Made by a program: the position numbers and the translations under genes. From Apricaphanius iberus (Eukaryota; Chordata; Actinopteri; Cyprinodontiformes; Aphaniidae), in NCBI GenBank assembly GCA_028564705.1, contig JAPXFQ010002824.1:1702501-1766500 (forward strand): a stretch of 64,000 bases of DNA, written 5' to 3'. The notes under the pieces are model-generated. The model saw only the letters and a list, made by a program, of their open reading frames with translations, was not told the origin of the DNA and searched no databases. This document shows, in pieces, positions 52,801 to 59,740 of this stretch. How positions within the stretch are numbered: the first letter of the stretch is position 1; each line of letters opens with the position of its first letter.

Positions 52801-55800
52801 ATCACACTCCGATAACTAAAAATTAGCATGGTACCCATGAAGATATACCAGAAAAGAAAACAAAAAAAGTCCAGCGGCAAAAATGTCCAAGAAAAACAGT
52901 TATTTGAACAGGATCACTGAAAGGGGATTTCATACGTTTTCATAAGTTTTATTCAAAGGTTCCAAATAAATGCTAAAAAAAACATTAGAGTACAATTAGT
53001 TTAGTGAGCTTCATGAGAGCTGTGTTTAAACCTAATTTAATATTAAAGGTTGAGTAACATGTAACTCTTTGTAAGTCACAATAAATTAGTCTCTTTGAAC
53101 TTTTGGCACATTTTTAAATCCTTTCCTGAATACTTTTTTTTTACTTGGATTGAGATATCATTAACCTTTCAAGGGGAATAATGGAGGTCTTTGTTGTGGA
53201 GCTGAAAATGTTGACACACTCCCACTTCACGAGCCAACTCTATGGGAAGCTCGGGAACAAAAGGTGGTGCTGAAGGGATGAATTAACTTGTCAATATTTG
53301 GGCGCTTGGGCAGGTTAGCTTTGGATTGCTGTTTTGAAAGGGGGAAACATTTGCTTAAAGGAATAGTCTTTCATTTTTAAGTAACGTTCTTTTTTTTTTA
53401 CATGTCCTCTCTGGCAGTGTGGTACTCAGAATTGACATCTGAGTACCAAGTATAAGCCCAACAGAGTTACTTTCTCAAGCAGAGCATTATAGCTTTTGCT
53501 ATAGTACTCCACTTGATATATATGGGTGAAAAATCATTCTTAGATATTGCCGTGGGTTTAATTTCTGGAAGTTATGCACACAGAAATGAAAAAAACAAGA
53601 CAGAAGAAAGAAAAAAGATGAAGAACAAACAACCAATAAAATGGAGCCACATAAACAAAGCAAGTAAAATAATGTAAAATAAGAACTACACATCCACAAG
53701 AAAAAAAAAATGGGTATATGAATTCAACAACAATATCACTGCAATATTCTTGGCACCACTTATCTATTGATGATAACCTCAGCCCCAGAATGTATATGTA
53801 AACACAGATGTACCCACACCTATGTGTGTGTGTGAGCATACTGGTGCATATAAAGTTACCCCATGCGAGTGTTTGATAGCTGGTGTGAGGAGCCGTAAAT
53901 CCATTCTACAGGAATTGACGCAGACATTAAGGAGGACAGGAACTCGGACACCCTGAGGGCCCCAGAGCCTAGGAGTTCCAGGCGGAATAGCTAAGACGGG
54001 GGGATATGCAGCCTGCCAATGGACAACACCCTCCCCCATCCACGTCGGGGGAACCAGAGGAACAGCAACAGCGGACGGATGGCCTCCCCAGGTCAGGCCC
54101 AGCCAGCACCTGGACATCAAGATCTACCAGCTCCCACCCCACGCAGAGCGTCGAGACCAGGCATCCAACCAAGGTCAGAAAAACATTCACATTGGTGGGT
54201 TGGCACTAGATCCGACCCCCGCCGAGCCACCAAACGGTCATCACCCAACAATTCAAAACCGGCACCCCTAAAAGAGGTGCCCTAACCAATCCAAGGAGGA
54301 CCCCGGCCTGTCACCCAACCCACCGGTCCACTCCGGCATGCCTAGGTATGCCCCAGGCCCCAGCTGGACCGCACCCGGGCCCCCAGCATCAGACAGCGAG
54401 AGCCACCAACCCACCAGCGGGTAGAGGCATCACTCACCGACAGGGAGCGACGGAGGGGAGTAAAGTTCTGCTAACTTTTTTGATGTCTTTGTTGAGAGTA
54501 TAACCAGATTAGGTGGTCCAAGGGATTGAAGGTACTGGGTACTCCAGGAGGGACCAACACCAGAGCAGACTTGCATTTTAAAATCAGTCCAATTGGAAAT
54601 AACATGATAGTGCTAATGCTGTTTTATTTACCTTTAACCTTTGGGGCACCTTAGTTACAATTTTTAGTCTTAGGTCCAAAGTGCTCCTTTCGAAAAATAT
54701 TTTCATTTACTACAAATCTGAAAATTGTTACATGGTTTTGATATTTATTTATTTATTTGTTTATTTATTTATTTATTTGATATAGGTTCTTAATTTCTTG
54801 TCAGTTGAAATACACAAAACATGCAACATTTTGCAAAGAAAAATTGTCAAGTGGAGAATTTGGGATAATGGTCATATACAATTGTCTTGGGCAATAATTA
54901 ATACTAACAGTGATTTTGACTAATTATTATATTTGGAGCAACAAGAGTTTTTATTTGAATATTTAGATATTTATACCCTTGTAATGCATCTCTCCATCAG
55001 AATCAATCAGGACCCACACACATATTCTGAAATACTTCAGATGGGAACTTAGCAACTCAGCATCTAAATAGCCACTAATTGCAACTCATGGACATGGAAA
55101 TATGGGTCTGATTTAATATGAGCCTTCCATTCACATTCAGAATTTTTTTTTCACTTTTCTATTATTTGCAACATGACACATCTACAAACAGGAAATCGAT
55201 CCATTACTTAAAATATCGCCACAAAACCTAACTTTAAAAATCCTGAACTGCACATTTAAACAGATTCTTCCTTTACAATTGAGTTCAAGGTTGCATATTC
55301 ACTGACTTTTCCTAGAATCTTTTTACTCCAACTCCATCTGTAGAGCTCTAATATTTCACCAGGTCTGAGCAGGTATAAGTCATCTCAAACACCTGCGTAT
55401 AGGTGTCAAAACCCAAATGACTGTGAGCCAAAGTGAGCCAAGTCATCCTGCTAAATCCCAATGCCTTTGTTTTCTTAAACCAAACTTTAAGAAGACGGTA
55501 GGATCACACGGAGAGGGCAGCCTTCTAGCTACAATCTTGAATCATGGTTTGCGGTAATATCAATATTTAAACAGCTCTACCAGTCCTTTGATCTTTTATT
55601 TTCCTCTTAAAGCACAGTAAAGCAGTCCAAATCTCCTAGATGAAAATGAGGGCTTATTTGGAAAGATTCATTCATATATTTGTCACATGCATGCTTTTTT
55701 CCAACTCTTTTGATGGCACTCAATCTTTCAGCCCATCCCCCGAATAAGGGCATATGGGGCGGGGGCTGGGGGGGGGGGGGGGGGGGTTGGGGGGGGGGGG

Positions 55801-58800
55801 GGGGGGGTGAGAAGTTAGCAGTGAGGGTTAGGAGCCTCCACTGTTATCAGAGCCCTTTTATAACTCCCAGTTCTCTCTTTGAAGTCAAAGCCAGACAACT
55901 CAGGAATCCTGCTCACCCCCCCATTTGACGCTGAGGACTAGGGGGAGGGTCAGAGCTAAACCATGTGTTTGGCCTGTCTTCTCTCATATTTATAATCATA
56001 AGAGATTTTAACTCACATTCTTATCTGGGCCATGGGGAGAGGAAAATATGACTAAAGTTAACAGAAAAAGGGAAAAATGTAAACCGCCGAAAGCATTCCT
56101 GCTATTTACTGTTTGACTTGGGGATGTCTTATCACAATTTGATCTCCAGACATCCGAGATCCTTTAATCCAATAATTACATTTTGAAAATTCAACAAAGT
56201 AATATGATCTAGGTAAATAATTAAATAGCTGAGTTTGGGATTAGTTGTAAAAGTGCTATAATGAAGTTAAATCTGATCTGTGTAAAAAAAAAAAAAAAAC
56301 GTGAAAAAAAACAACAACTAATGCACAGAACCATTTATGACTTTACTTGAATGCAGTAGTAATAAAGAAAGCTGTCCCTGCATGATGCATGTTGAAATTG
56401 TCATTCTTAAATCCTGTCTTTTTTGAAGCAACTACTCTTAACCAAATTGTTTAGCACAAAATTAGCATCACATTGCATTTTATTTTCTACTTCAGACCTC
56501 GAGTACCTAAAAACACATAAGGATAACAACTGAATGTCTTCAAATAACTTTTAAAATATGGGTATGGGTGTCCAGGTCTATAACAAGGTTGTTTAAAATG
56601 ATTCAAATCCTTTCACATTCCCTTTCACATTTTGTCAAACTTCAGTGCATCCTATTGGGATTTCAAGGGATAAACCAACAAAGAGGGGTGGATAATTGGG
56701 AGATGAAAGAGAAGTGGTGCATGGTTTGGAGATGCCATATTGAAAAGTGTGGTGTGCATCTCTAGTCACACCATCAAAACAAAATCTATAGATAACAATT
56801 TGATTCATAATTGACTTAAATATCCAATAAAGTCTACCTGTATGTGTTTAATCTTAAAAGGTTATGGAGAAGTTTAAAGTGCGATAATGTTATGAAATAC
56901 TATTCCAAAGTTTGGGCGATTATAGAGTTTAATGATTCATCTGAAAATTGGAGTAAGGCATAACTGCACACCTACCGAAACTGAAGTGTTCACCTAAACT
57001 AACAGGCTGGGTGAGGGGAGCATTAATTAGAGGAGCAGCCTATGGGGACTCTGGAGAACTAACGGAGATCCACAGCTCAGGTGGGCAAATCTGTTGACAG
57101 ATTAAATACTAGTCATCCCGTCCATAAATATGGTCTTTGTGGAAGAGTGGAAAGAACAAAGCGATAAGAAGTGCCATTTGCAGCTTGCCACATGTCACAA
57201 AGTGAGAAAAGTAAATATGTGCAAGAAAAATGTGCTCTAGTCCAACTATTTGGTTTTTTTTGGGCCTACATTTAAGAATACTACATGAGGAGAAAAATCA
57301 CCATTAACAGAAGACCCCCATTTTTTACAAGCTGGTGGCAGTACCATGCCATGGGAATGCTTTTATTTAGTAAACCTATAAGCTGCAAAAAAGTCGAGAC
57401 GGGGTCAAAAGTTCTTTTTTTGCTCATGCCTACCTACCTGGTGGAAACACACCGAAACATGCTTGCAATTGTGAAGGGTGGTTGTACCATATATTGAGTA
57501 ATAGGGGTCAGAATACAAATGCATGCCACACTTTTTGGATTTTTTTTTTTTTTTTTTTTTTGCTGGGGGAAGTTGAAAATAATAAATCCTCTCTGTTCCT
57601 CTTCCTACTTATGCCCTACTTTGTGGTCGTAAAGGACTTTGCTGCTATTTAATATGACAGTGTGTGAACATAGTTGAGGGGTGTTAATACTTTTATAATG
57701 CAATATAGATAAACAAACTTCAAACTAATTAAAAGAAAATAATATATACTGTTGACACAGAAGAGCCAGAACCATATTTTCACCACAAAGCAGTCAAATC
57801 TGTGAATGTTGCAATCACAAAAGATACATGAAAAGAGTTGATATTGATCCACTTTTTGTGGAGAGAATAAACTCATAATTATAGGAATTAATTTCGTAAA
57901 ATAAATTAGTTTCATGGCTTTGATTGATGGGTGGGTGGGAGCTGCAGACTATTAAGCACCAAGCTTATGCCTTTGTTGGTTTTCCTTCAGGGTAGTGTGA
58001 AGTCAGACTCCTCTGAAGCAGAGCAAAGTAGTCTTATAATTTGCGCAGGGTGGGCGGTTCAGATCCCTGATATAATCCATAACTCTTCCACTGTTACAAC
58101 TACTGACCCCACGGTTTGTCAGCCAATCTATGTAGATTTCTGTGTTTGAGCTCGAGTCATGGTACCTTAAGTGATGTAATGCTATGCCGAGGAGAACTGA
58201 AGCCACCAGAATGGGAGGCACTAAGGAAAAAGACACAGTCCTGGTTCATGATGCCAGGAGGCTCAAACTTAAATCTGTCACTCTCAGAAATGACCACTTT
58301 TCCATCCAGCTCGAGCTTCCACTCTTTATATGTACGTGTGTATATTTATACACACGTCTCAGAATTGTCACAAACCATCCAAAGATTCTGGCAAAATGGA
58401 ATAACCACAGCAGTCTTGTGCCAGAGCCAGATATGACAAAAAGAACAACAAGCTGCATATTTTAAAAACTTTTTTTTTTTTTTTTGCAAACACGTCAAAG
58501 AGAACAGTTCCCATCCAATCGGGTCAAGGGGTTCTGGGACAGTGTTAGAGGGAAAATGGAATGCAGCAGCTTCTTTCAGGCAACTCTAATGTGCTTACAC
58601 ATTCATTAAAACAATCAGATCTTACACACCGATTCTAAAAAAAGAAAAACTAAAAAAAAAAACGTTTTTTTGTTGTTGCAAATGTCTGCAAAGACACTAC
58701 AATCTATGATGCAAACTTGATGCCCAAAACAAGAGAAAGAGATTCGAAATGTATTATTCTAGAAATAAGTAACCAGTGTTAAATCTAACAATTATATGAG

Positions 58801-59198
58801 ACGTGTGGTATTAAAAAGAGGAAGAAGGAAATAGAGATGAGTCTGTACCTGCATGTTTTTCAGTTTGTGATCTGTTGCGCTGTACCTCTCACATTCCTCC
58901 ATCCCTCTCCGGAGGAAGGCATTCACAACAAAACTGTCTCCTAAAACAAGGAGAAACAGAAACACCATGATCAATATGTGATTTATGATCTGATCAGCAC
59001 TGACCAGCATCATTTTGGGCAGAATGATCAAAGTTTATCCTCACCTTCGGGGTTTTCTCTGCGCTTTGACGCTTCATTGGATCCGGAGACGAGGGAGTGA
59101 AACAGAACAAATATTAGTTTTACTCAGAGGATAAAAAAAAAACAAACCTCATCTGCATTAAAACATTTCTTACCATTTTTTGACAAAAGTTTGCCCAT
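17988..59198 (-). CDS. nkd2: Naked cuticle homolog 2, ten coding exons
   Basis: Intracellular feedback inhibitor of canonical Wnt signalling. The family binds Dishevelled through its EF-hand region, and mammalian NKD2 also escorts TGF-alpha vesicles to the plasma membrane. Join on the minus strand: 59198-59174, 59071-59045, 58940-58849, 23313-23253, 22967-22840, 21566-21471, 21324-21183, 20543-20486, 20376-20249, 18592-17988; total 1362 nt, 453 residues. All introns are GT-AG with matching phases. Seen in the protein: MGKLLSKN start (Gly2 and Ser6 fit N-myristoylation), KRRENPEGDSFVV at about 11-23, EF-hand loop DFDNSGKVTKED at 133-144, CVDENTERRNHYLDLAGIEN at 227-246, HHRRSQV and QFLKSPKG blocks, and a His-rich tail at about 432-453. 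The blocks LPQEKAEG, EDMSSLMHTIYDVVDASVNH and QFLKSPKG resemble NKD2 more than NKD1. I cannot tell nkd2a from nkd2b. Introns 1-9 measure 102, 104, 35535, 285, 1273, 146, 639, 109 and 1656 bp. Confidence 0.95.
20249..20376 (-). CDS. nkd2: nkd2 coding exon 9
   Basis: 128 nt. Completes Asn and codes GRVQSSEAPATDGQHY followed by the highly conserved CVDENTERRNHYLDLAGIEN and YTSRFE, then donor GTCAGTG in phase 1. This block is nearly invariant in vertebrate NKD1 and NKD2. Confidence 0.96.
20486..20543 (-). CDS. nkd2: nkd2 coding exon 8
   Basis: 58 nt, phase 1 in and phase 2 out. Codes ERCHHDESRSSDKRLSSYL plus AA, then donor GTGAGTC. The acceptor follows a clear TTTATCTCTTCAG. It is a variable linker. 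The exon is supported mainly by splice sites and by frame agreement with both neighbours. Confidence 0.88.
20720..20776 (+). repeat. LINE 3' tail with (TTCTGA)n, in nkd2 intron 7
   Basis: Reads GTTCTCAAACAATGGCAATA, then AAACCTATTC and two TGATTC units. 'GGCAATAAAACCT' followed by TTCTGA repeats is a common fish LINE end. Confidence 0.55.
21183..21324 (-). CDS. nkd2: nkd2 coding exon 7
   Basis: 142 nt. Codes DMSSLMHTIYDVVDASVNHS and on through TLRVKLTVTPEPRGHRRDTGA, then donor GTGACT in phase 1. It supplies the last EF-hand loop residue (Asp, not Glu, at position 12, a family trait) and the outgoing helix. DASVNHS..SKTLRVKLTV is close to NKD2 and distinguishes it from NKD1 (DSSVNHS). Confidence 0.97.
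21471..21566 (-). CDS. nkd2: nkd2 coding exon 6 (EF-hand first half)
   Basis: 96 nt, phase 0 at both ends. Codes DVECDVSLEDDNRQEWIFTL and then YDFDNSGKVTKE. This is the incoming helix and most of the EF-hand loop (D133, D135 and S137 as ligand positions, G138, V140). The donor GTACGTGG falls just before loop position 12, so the motif is split between exons 6 and 7. This region binds Dishevelled in fly and vertebrate Nkd. Confidence 0.97.
21964..22010 (+). repeat. L2-like LINE/SINE tail with (TGAT)n, in nkd2 intron 5
   Basis: GTGGAAAGTGCTCTATAAAT, then AAACTTTGATTAACTGATTGATTGA: the same tail type as at 6.7 kb. It lies in the intron between exons 5 and 6. Confidence 0.5.
22840..22967 (-). CDS. 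nkd2: nkd2 coding exon 5
   Basis: 128 nt. With the base carried over from exon 4 it codes V-VLPQEKAEGCESYLQF and so on through GKKRISVN, then donor GTAAGAATG. LP.EKAEG is shared with NKD proteins. The acidic Ser/Glu/Asp-rich middle (HSEDGEKD) is a low-conservation linker before the EF-hand. Confidence 0.93.
23253..23313 (-). CDS. nkd2: nkd2 coding exon 4
   Basis: 61 nt, starting in phase 0 after TTTTTTTCCTAG. Codes EFPNAELKEGHFTDRHCPLE plus one base, then donor GTAGGTGC. It aligns with the NKD2-type stretch ending CPL before the conserved LP.EKAEG block of exon 5. Confidence 0.9.
23314..25161. other. Start of the large nkd2 intron 3, no gene seen
   Basis: Unassigned apart from simple repeats. 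A T run lies at about 23765-23781 and a purine-rich block (GGAGGAAGG-type) at 24580-24710. That block gives open pyrimidine-coded frames on the minus strand (Ser/Pro/Leu-rich), which I read as a composition effect. Confidence 0.5.
24046..24068. repeat. (CA)n microsatellite
   Basis: About 11 CA units in nkd2 intron 3. Confidence 0.9.
25162..25201. repeat. (AT)n microsatellite
   Basis: An uninterrupted run of about 20 AT units. Confidence 0.95.
25759..26363. mobile_element. Harbinger-type MITE with TTA target duplication
   Basis: About 605 bp bounded by TTA at 25756-25758 and 26364-26366. Ends: GGCCGTTTTCACATG on the left, and GGGCGCTTTCACATGGTACG as the reverse of the right end. Internal copies of CACATG(G/A)TACG-like words in both directions make subterminal repeats. 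A three-base TTA duplication fits PIF/Harbinger. No transposase is coded. Confidence 0.75.
26364..28350. other. nkd2 intron 3, no feature assigned
   Basis: Mixed-composition intronic sequence with short chance frames. Nothing recognisable. Confidence 0.5.
28350..28425 (-). repeat. L2-like LINE/SINE tail, antisense
   Basis: Plus strand AGGCAAGGCAAGGCAATTTT, then ATTTGAATAGCATACTTTCA and CAAGGTGCTT. This is the reverse of the usual fish tail 'aagcaccttgaatt...atacaaataaa' followed by (TTGCC)n. Confidence 0.55.
28640..28835 (+). pseudogene. L1-like LINE ORF2 fragment, left part
   Basis: In slightly shifted frames the plus strand reads VKINTLPRLIYLFTSLPIQ and then LEKKQGGLALLNLKEYFYSA. This is the pattern 'K.N.LPR..YLF..LPI' followed by 'GGLALPN...YY.A' found in the C-terminal third of L1-type ORF2. 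The sequence is cut at about 28835 by an (AT)n run and a Tc1-like element and appears to resume at about 30195. Confidence 0.62.
28860..30185 (+). mobile_element. Tc1-like transposon, family B, internally deleted
   Basis: The left terminal repeat begins near CCAAAAGTTTGGCCACACCT (28869). Its inverted counterpart ends the element (GAGAAGGTGTGTCCAAACTT, to about 30180). Between them only the C-terminal part of the transposase remains: SPDLNPIEMIWGELNRRVKA and GPTSTKHLWDLLQDCWKTIS (about 29835-29960), which carries the last catalytic region of the DDE domain. The copy sits in an L1-like fragment and is itself interrupted at 29018-29816. It is non-autonomous. Confidence 0.85.
29018..29816 (-). 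mobile_element. Harbinger-like element with Myb/SANT-like remnant
   Basis: A 799-bp insertion inside the Tc1-like element. Ends are GGTCTCATTTATAAA and its inverse, and CCTGG is repeated at 29013-29017 and 29817-29821. On the minus strand it codes broken pieces of a Myb/SANT-like DNA-binding protein of the kind carried as a second ORF by Harbinger transposons: KRNFTETLIEVLVGEVEARR (about 29530-29465) and KKKWSDPKVKKKNKKRASHRQ then SATGGG (about 29350-29260). No DDE transposase is seen. Confidence 0.7.
30195..30440 (+). pseudogene. L1-like LINE ORF2 fragment, probable right part
   Basis: Continues the fragment at 28640-28835 after the Tc1-like insertion: W(K)R-rich, frame-broken peptide with WKRNISDPRKRI-like text. 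It is weaker than the left half. Assignment rests mainly on position and on the TATATA flanks on both sides of the transposon. Confidence 0.35.
30441..32639. other. nkd2 intron 3, no feature assigned
   Basis: AT-rich. Includes a tail-like CAATAGCTTTATTGACTGAG near 30460 (antisense end of a LINE or SINE, uncertain). No gene. Confidence 0.4.
33335..33490. repeat. Fish SINE/LINE-tail repeat ('tatagcgctttt' type)
   Basis: TTTGTATAGCGCTTTTTCAG, AAGCGCTTTACACACACATT, TTTCACCCATTCATACACAG, TGATGGTGGCAAGCTACGGC: a very common fish repeat. It lies inside the Tc1-like element, between its 'GGATGACTTATGGC' and 'ATTCTCACTGTG'-type parts, so it inserted later. Confidence 0.65.
34050..34490 (+). repeat. 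THAP-like repeat, copy A
   Basis: Shares a colinear core with 40930-41370: AATAAGGCATTAT, TCTTGGAAGTG, GCAGACATCAACATGGTT, CCAAATTGCACTAAC, AACCTACACAGACT and TTGGAATAAAAG. From the ATG at about 34306 the frame reads MVRVSVFPNCTNRR...FHSLLFHNLHRL, resembling the start of a THAP zinc finger (M-V-x-x-x-x-F-P-N-C-x-N-R ... F-H-x-L-P). The first zinc-ligand Cys appears as Ser, and a stop follows at about 34405. It may derive from a P-element-like transposon or a THAP gene; that origin is inference. Confidence 0.6.
35975..36240. repeat. Dispersed fish repeat ('gggtgaatttgctgg' type)
   Basis: GGGTGAATTTGCTGGTGCCA, CAATTGGCAAGAGGCAGGTA, CCAGTCCATCACAAGCCAAC, GCCGGAGTACCCATAGAGAA, AACTCCATGCTGAAAGGCCA: an ordered match to a repeat seen many times in fish genomes. 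I do not assign a superfamily. Confidence 0.55.
36764..37277. mobile_element. hAT MITE with perfect 8-bp target duplication
   Basis: 514 bp bounded by identical CTATTTAA copies at 36756-36763 and 37278-37285. The terminal repeats begin TAGGGATGCACC on the left and TAGGGATGCACCGATCCG on the reversed right end. Subterminal CGGTATCGGT-type words recur. An 8-bp duplication and this end sequence fit the hAT superfamily. No transposase is coded. Confidence 0.9.
37085..37168 (-). repeat. tRNA-like segment inside the hAT MITE
   Basis: On the minus strand it reads TGACTGGTTAGTGCACATGA (A-box-like), then GGGAGTCGTGGGATTGAATC (B-box-like), then CCCGCCTGGGCC. The B box departs from GGTTCGAATCC, and I cannot fold a full tRNA by eye. 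It is more likely tRNA-derived than a functional gene. Confidence 0.3.
38666..39482. mobile_element. Probable MITE ('agggtgtattcacacc' ends)
   Basis: The left end AGGGTGTATTCATATGAGG mirrors the right end, whose reverse is AGGATGTATTCACACCAGCC. It is 817 bp. The interior includes GCTTTCACACCTCATTTCAT and TTGGTTCGCACAAGAG, typical of fish elements whose inner repeats say 'TTTGGTTCGC'. The target duplication is not resolved. Confidence 0.5.
40260..40915 (+). pseudogene. LINE remnant with restriction-like endonuclease end
   Basis: The left part reads VYWLK-like AYWLKKLTALHERLAAQLNQ, HPEWLTEG, ILIQKDPTKGAVPSNYRRIT and CLSTT-TLMSGII, the front half of a reverse transcriptase. The right part reads KILWDFQIQTDKMVMVNQLD, VVVDKEQRKSIVVDVAIPS and EHEKLVKYQGLREELEKA, the C-terminal end of such elements. 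The D..(V)VVD and VVDVAIP text resembles a PD-(D/E)xK nuclease as in R2/R4/NeSL-type LINEs. The palm with its catalytic motif is deleted at about 40570-40640, and stops interrupt the frames. Confidence 0.65.
40930..41370 (+). repeat. THAP-like repeat, copy B
   Basis: Second copy of the repeat at 34050-34490, clearly diverged. The frame at about 41199 reads MVCV-stop-PFPNCTN and then NFSFHRLPFCNLH. The FHRLPF text is closer to a THAP domain than in copy A, but in-frame stops are present. It lies directly downstream of the LINE remnant at 40.3-40.9 kb. Confidence 0.6.
41371..47290. other. nkd2 intron 3, no gene seen
   Basis: Mostly unassigned. At about 43800-43850 a LINE/SINE-like tail reads AATTGCCCTTCGGGGATATT, then AAAGATTATC. 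Around 44150-44210 CTGGCTGCAGCATTTTGTAT recalls an L2-type interior. A G-rich run (GGGGTGGGGTGGGG, about 46260-46290) could form a G-quadruplex. Open frames of 60-120 codons look random. Confidence 0.45.
47291..48051. mobile_element. TTAA-flanked MITE, second type
   Basis: The left end TTAA-AGCCGCTGTCCGGA and the reversed right end TTAA-AGCGGCATTCCGGA form imperfect terminal repeats of about 14 bp with TTAA at each end. It is 761 bp overall with no coding capacity. It shares the TTAA target type with the element at 2916-3432 but not its terminal sequence. Confidence 0.6.
49100..49480 (-). mobile_element. Tc1-like transposon fragment, family C
   Basis: Plus strand GCTGCAGTTACAGCTGCAAA, AACATCCCCATGGCATAATG, CTGCCACCACCATGTTTCAA, TTCATGGTGATGTGCAGGTT and TTTTTGCCACACCTATTGTT, the antisense of a fish Tc1-like transposase (MK.GGGS.MLWG...). 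The middle of the element is deleted between about 49210 and 49240. It belongs to the same family as the copies at 56.6 and 61.8 kb. Confidence 0.75.
49735..51007. mobile_element. Long inverted-repeat element, unclassified
   Basis: Two arms of about 350 bp in opposite orientation (49735-50095 and 50650-51007) enclose about 550 bp. Left start GACTCACAACATCTGTATGT pairs with the reverse of the right end, GACTCACAATATCTGTGTGT. GTAACTTTGGGTACTTG occurs in both, as do GACAAAACCACA and AGGGGTTTTGAGACT near the inner edges. Arms are roughly 80-85% alike by eye. There is no coding capacity in the middle and no clear target duplication. It could be a foldback-like or long-TIR MITE. Confidence 0.7.
51008..53869. 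other. nkd2 intron 3, no gene seen
   Basis: AT-rich intronic sequence with chance frames only. Confidence 0.5.
53870..54465. repeat. GC-rich island of unknown origin
   Basis: About 600 bp of strikingly higher GC than the AT-rich intron around it, with abrupt edges. Several frames stay open: on the plus strand one gives MDNTLPHPRRGNQRNSNSGR and continues Pro/Arg/Ser-rich for 88 codons. On the minus strand one runs over 100 codons. The low-complexity Pro/Arg text and the sharp boundaries suggest a piece of a mobile element (for instance a disordered LINE leader protein) rather than a host exon. I do not recognise the family. Confidence 0.45.
54742..54779. repeat. (TTTA)n microsatellite
   Basis: About nine TTTA units with one TTTG variant. 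Confidence 0.9.
55756..55807. repeat. Poly-G tract
   Basis: A 52-bp stretch that is almost all G on the plus strand, broken only by C, CT and TT. It can form stacked G-quadruplexes. Length is uncertain because such runs are error-prone in sequencing. Confidence 0.9.
56575..57645 (+). mobile_element. Tc1-like transposon, family C, decayed
   Basis: The left end carries CACATTTTGTCAAACTTCAG and CCTATTGGGATTTCAAGGGA; the right end carries CAGAATACAAATGCATGCCA, CACTTTTTGGA and TACTTATGCCCTACTTTGTG, the usual ends of this fish family. Inside, CAAGCTGGTGGCAGTACCAT and GGGAATGC mark the transposase 'GGGS.MLWGC' zone. No intact frame is left. A pure T run of 20-plus bases lies at about 57540-57561. 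Confidence 0.75.
57646..58848. other. 5'-most part of nkd2 intron 3, no gene seen
   Basis: Directly downstream of exon 3. T and A runs occur at about 58470-58486 and 58653-58670. Intron-start regions often hold enhancers, but I see no specific motif cluster. Confidence 0.4.
58849..58940 (-). CDS. nkd2: nkd2 coding exon 3
   Basis: 92 nt. It completes Gly and codes DSFVVNAFLRRGMEECERYS followed by ATDHKLKNMQ, ending in phase 0 at donor GTACAGAC. The acceptor is preceded by CTTGTTTTAG. The GDSFVVNA and (R/K)GMEE motifs are characteristic of NKD. It is followed by the 35.5 kb intron. Confidence 0.93.
59045..59071 (-). CDS. nkd2: nkd2 coding exon 2 (27-nt microexon)
   Basis: Only 27 nt, phase 1 at both ends. 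With the base carried over from exon 1 it reads A-S-K-R-R-E-N-P-E, and the split Gly is completed in exon 3. A pyrimidine-rich stretch ending in AATGAAG forms the acceptor and GTGAGG the donor. KRRE(N/S)PEG is a fixed NKD motif. The exon is too short to stand out as an open frame and would be missed by an ORF scan. Confidence 0.88.
59174..59198 (-). CDS. nkd2: nkd2 coding exon 1
   Basis: Codes for MGKLLSKN plus the first base of the next codon, then donor GTAAGAA. The start was chosen because MGKL.SK is the invariant N-terminus of vertebrate NKD proteins. Gly2 followed by Ser6 fits the myristoylation consensus; membrane anchoring by this lipid is established for mammalian NKD2 and inferred here. 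The 5'UTR continues upstream (59199 and above). Confidence 0.9.
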
Positions 59199-59740
59199 CC
59201 TTAAAATCCTTCTCTTCCAGGATCAATAAAGGTACTCCGAAATGCGTCCAAGGATTAAACAGCCACTTATTCTACATGGTCACATTGTGTTTGTTCAGCG
59301 AGAAGGAAACTTCATCCACCGTGTAAGGCGCGCTCACTAAAGTATCGATCTCAGATCAGATGGCAGTAAAAACGATAGAAAAAAGCAATTAACTGATCGA
59401 TAAGGGGAACGGGGCGCTCTCTGTCTTCCTTTAGACCTTCCTGCAGTCTGACTGGTGTGAAACCTCCTAAACGCTGAGAAGAGACGAACAAGCGTCAAGT
59501 TAGGAAAACCAAAATACACTTCCTTTTCCGGTTATTAAAAATAAAATACAAAAAAATACAAAAAAAGTCAATATGTATTTAAAACTGCATCAAACAATAG
59601 AAATGTGCCAATCAGAATAAATCGTCATTTTTTTACTTTTTTACTAAGCAGCTCTGGTCAGCGATCGGTAGTTCAAATAAAAATTGGGGGTTTTTGTATT
59701 TTTTTTGTGTGTGTCCCTGTTCATTAAAGGCATCAAAGCT
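59199..59740 (-). promoter_or_regulatory. nkd2: nkd2 5'UTR and proximal promoter, probable
   Basis: The sequence immediately upstream of the nkd2 ATG. It is richer in CpG than its surroundings around 59230-59480 (GCGCGCTCAC, CGATCGG-like stretches). I see no clear TATA box. A TCF/LEF-type ATCAAAG lies at 59732-59738 and another at 59027-59033 in intron 2. nkd genes are known Wnt targets, so these are plausible but unproven sites. The transcription start is not resolved. Confidence 0.35.
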
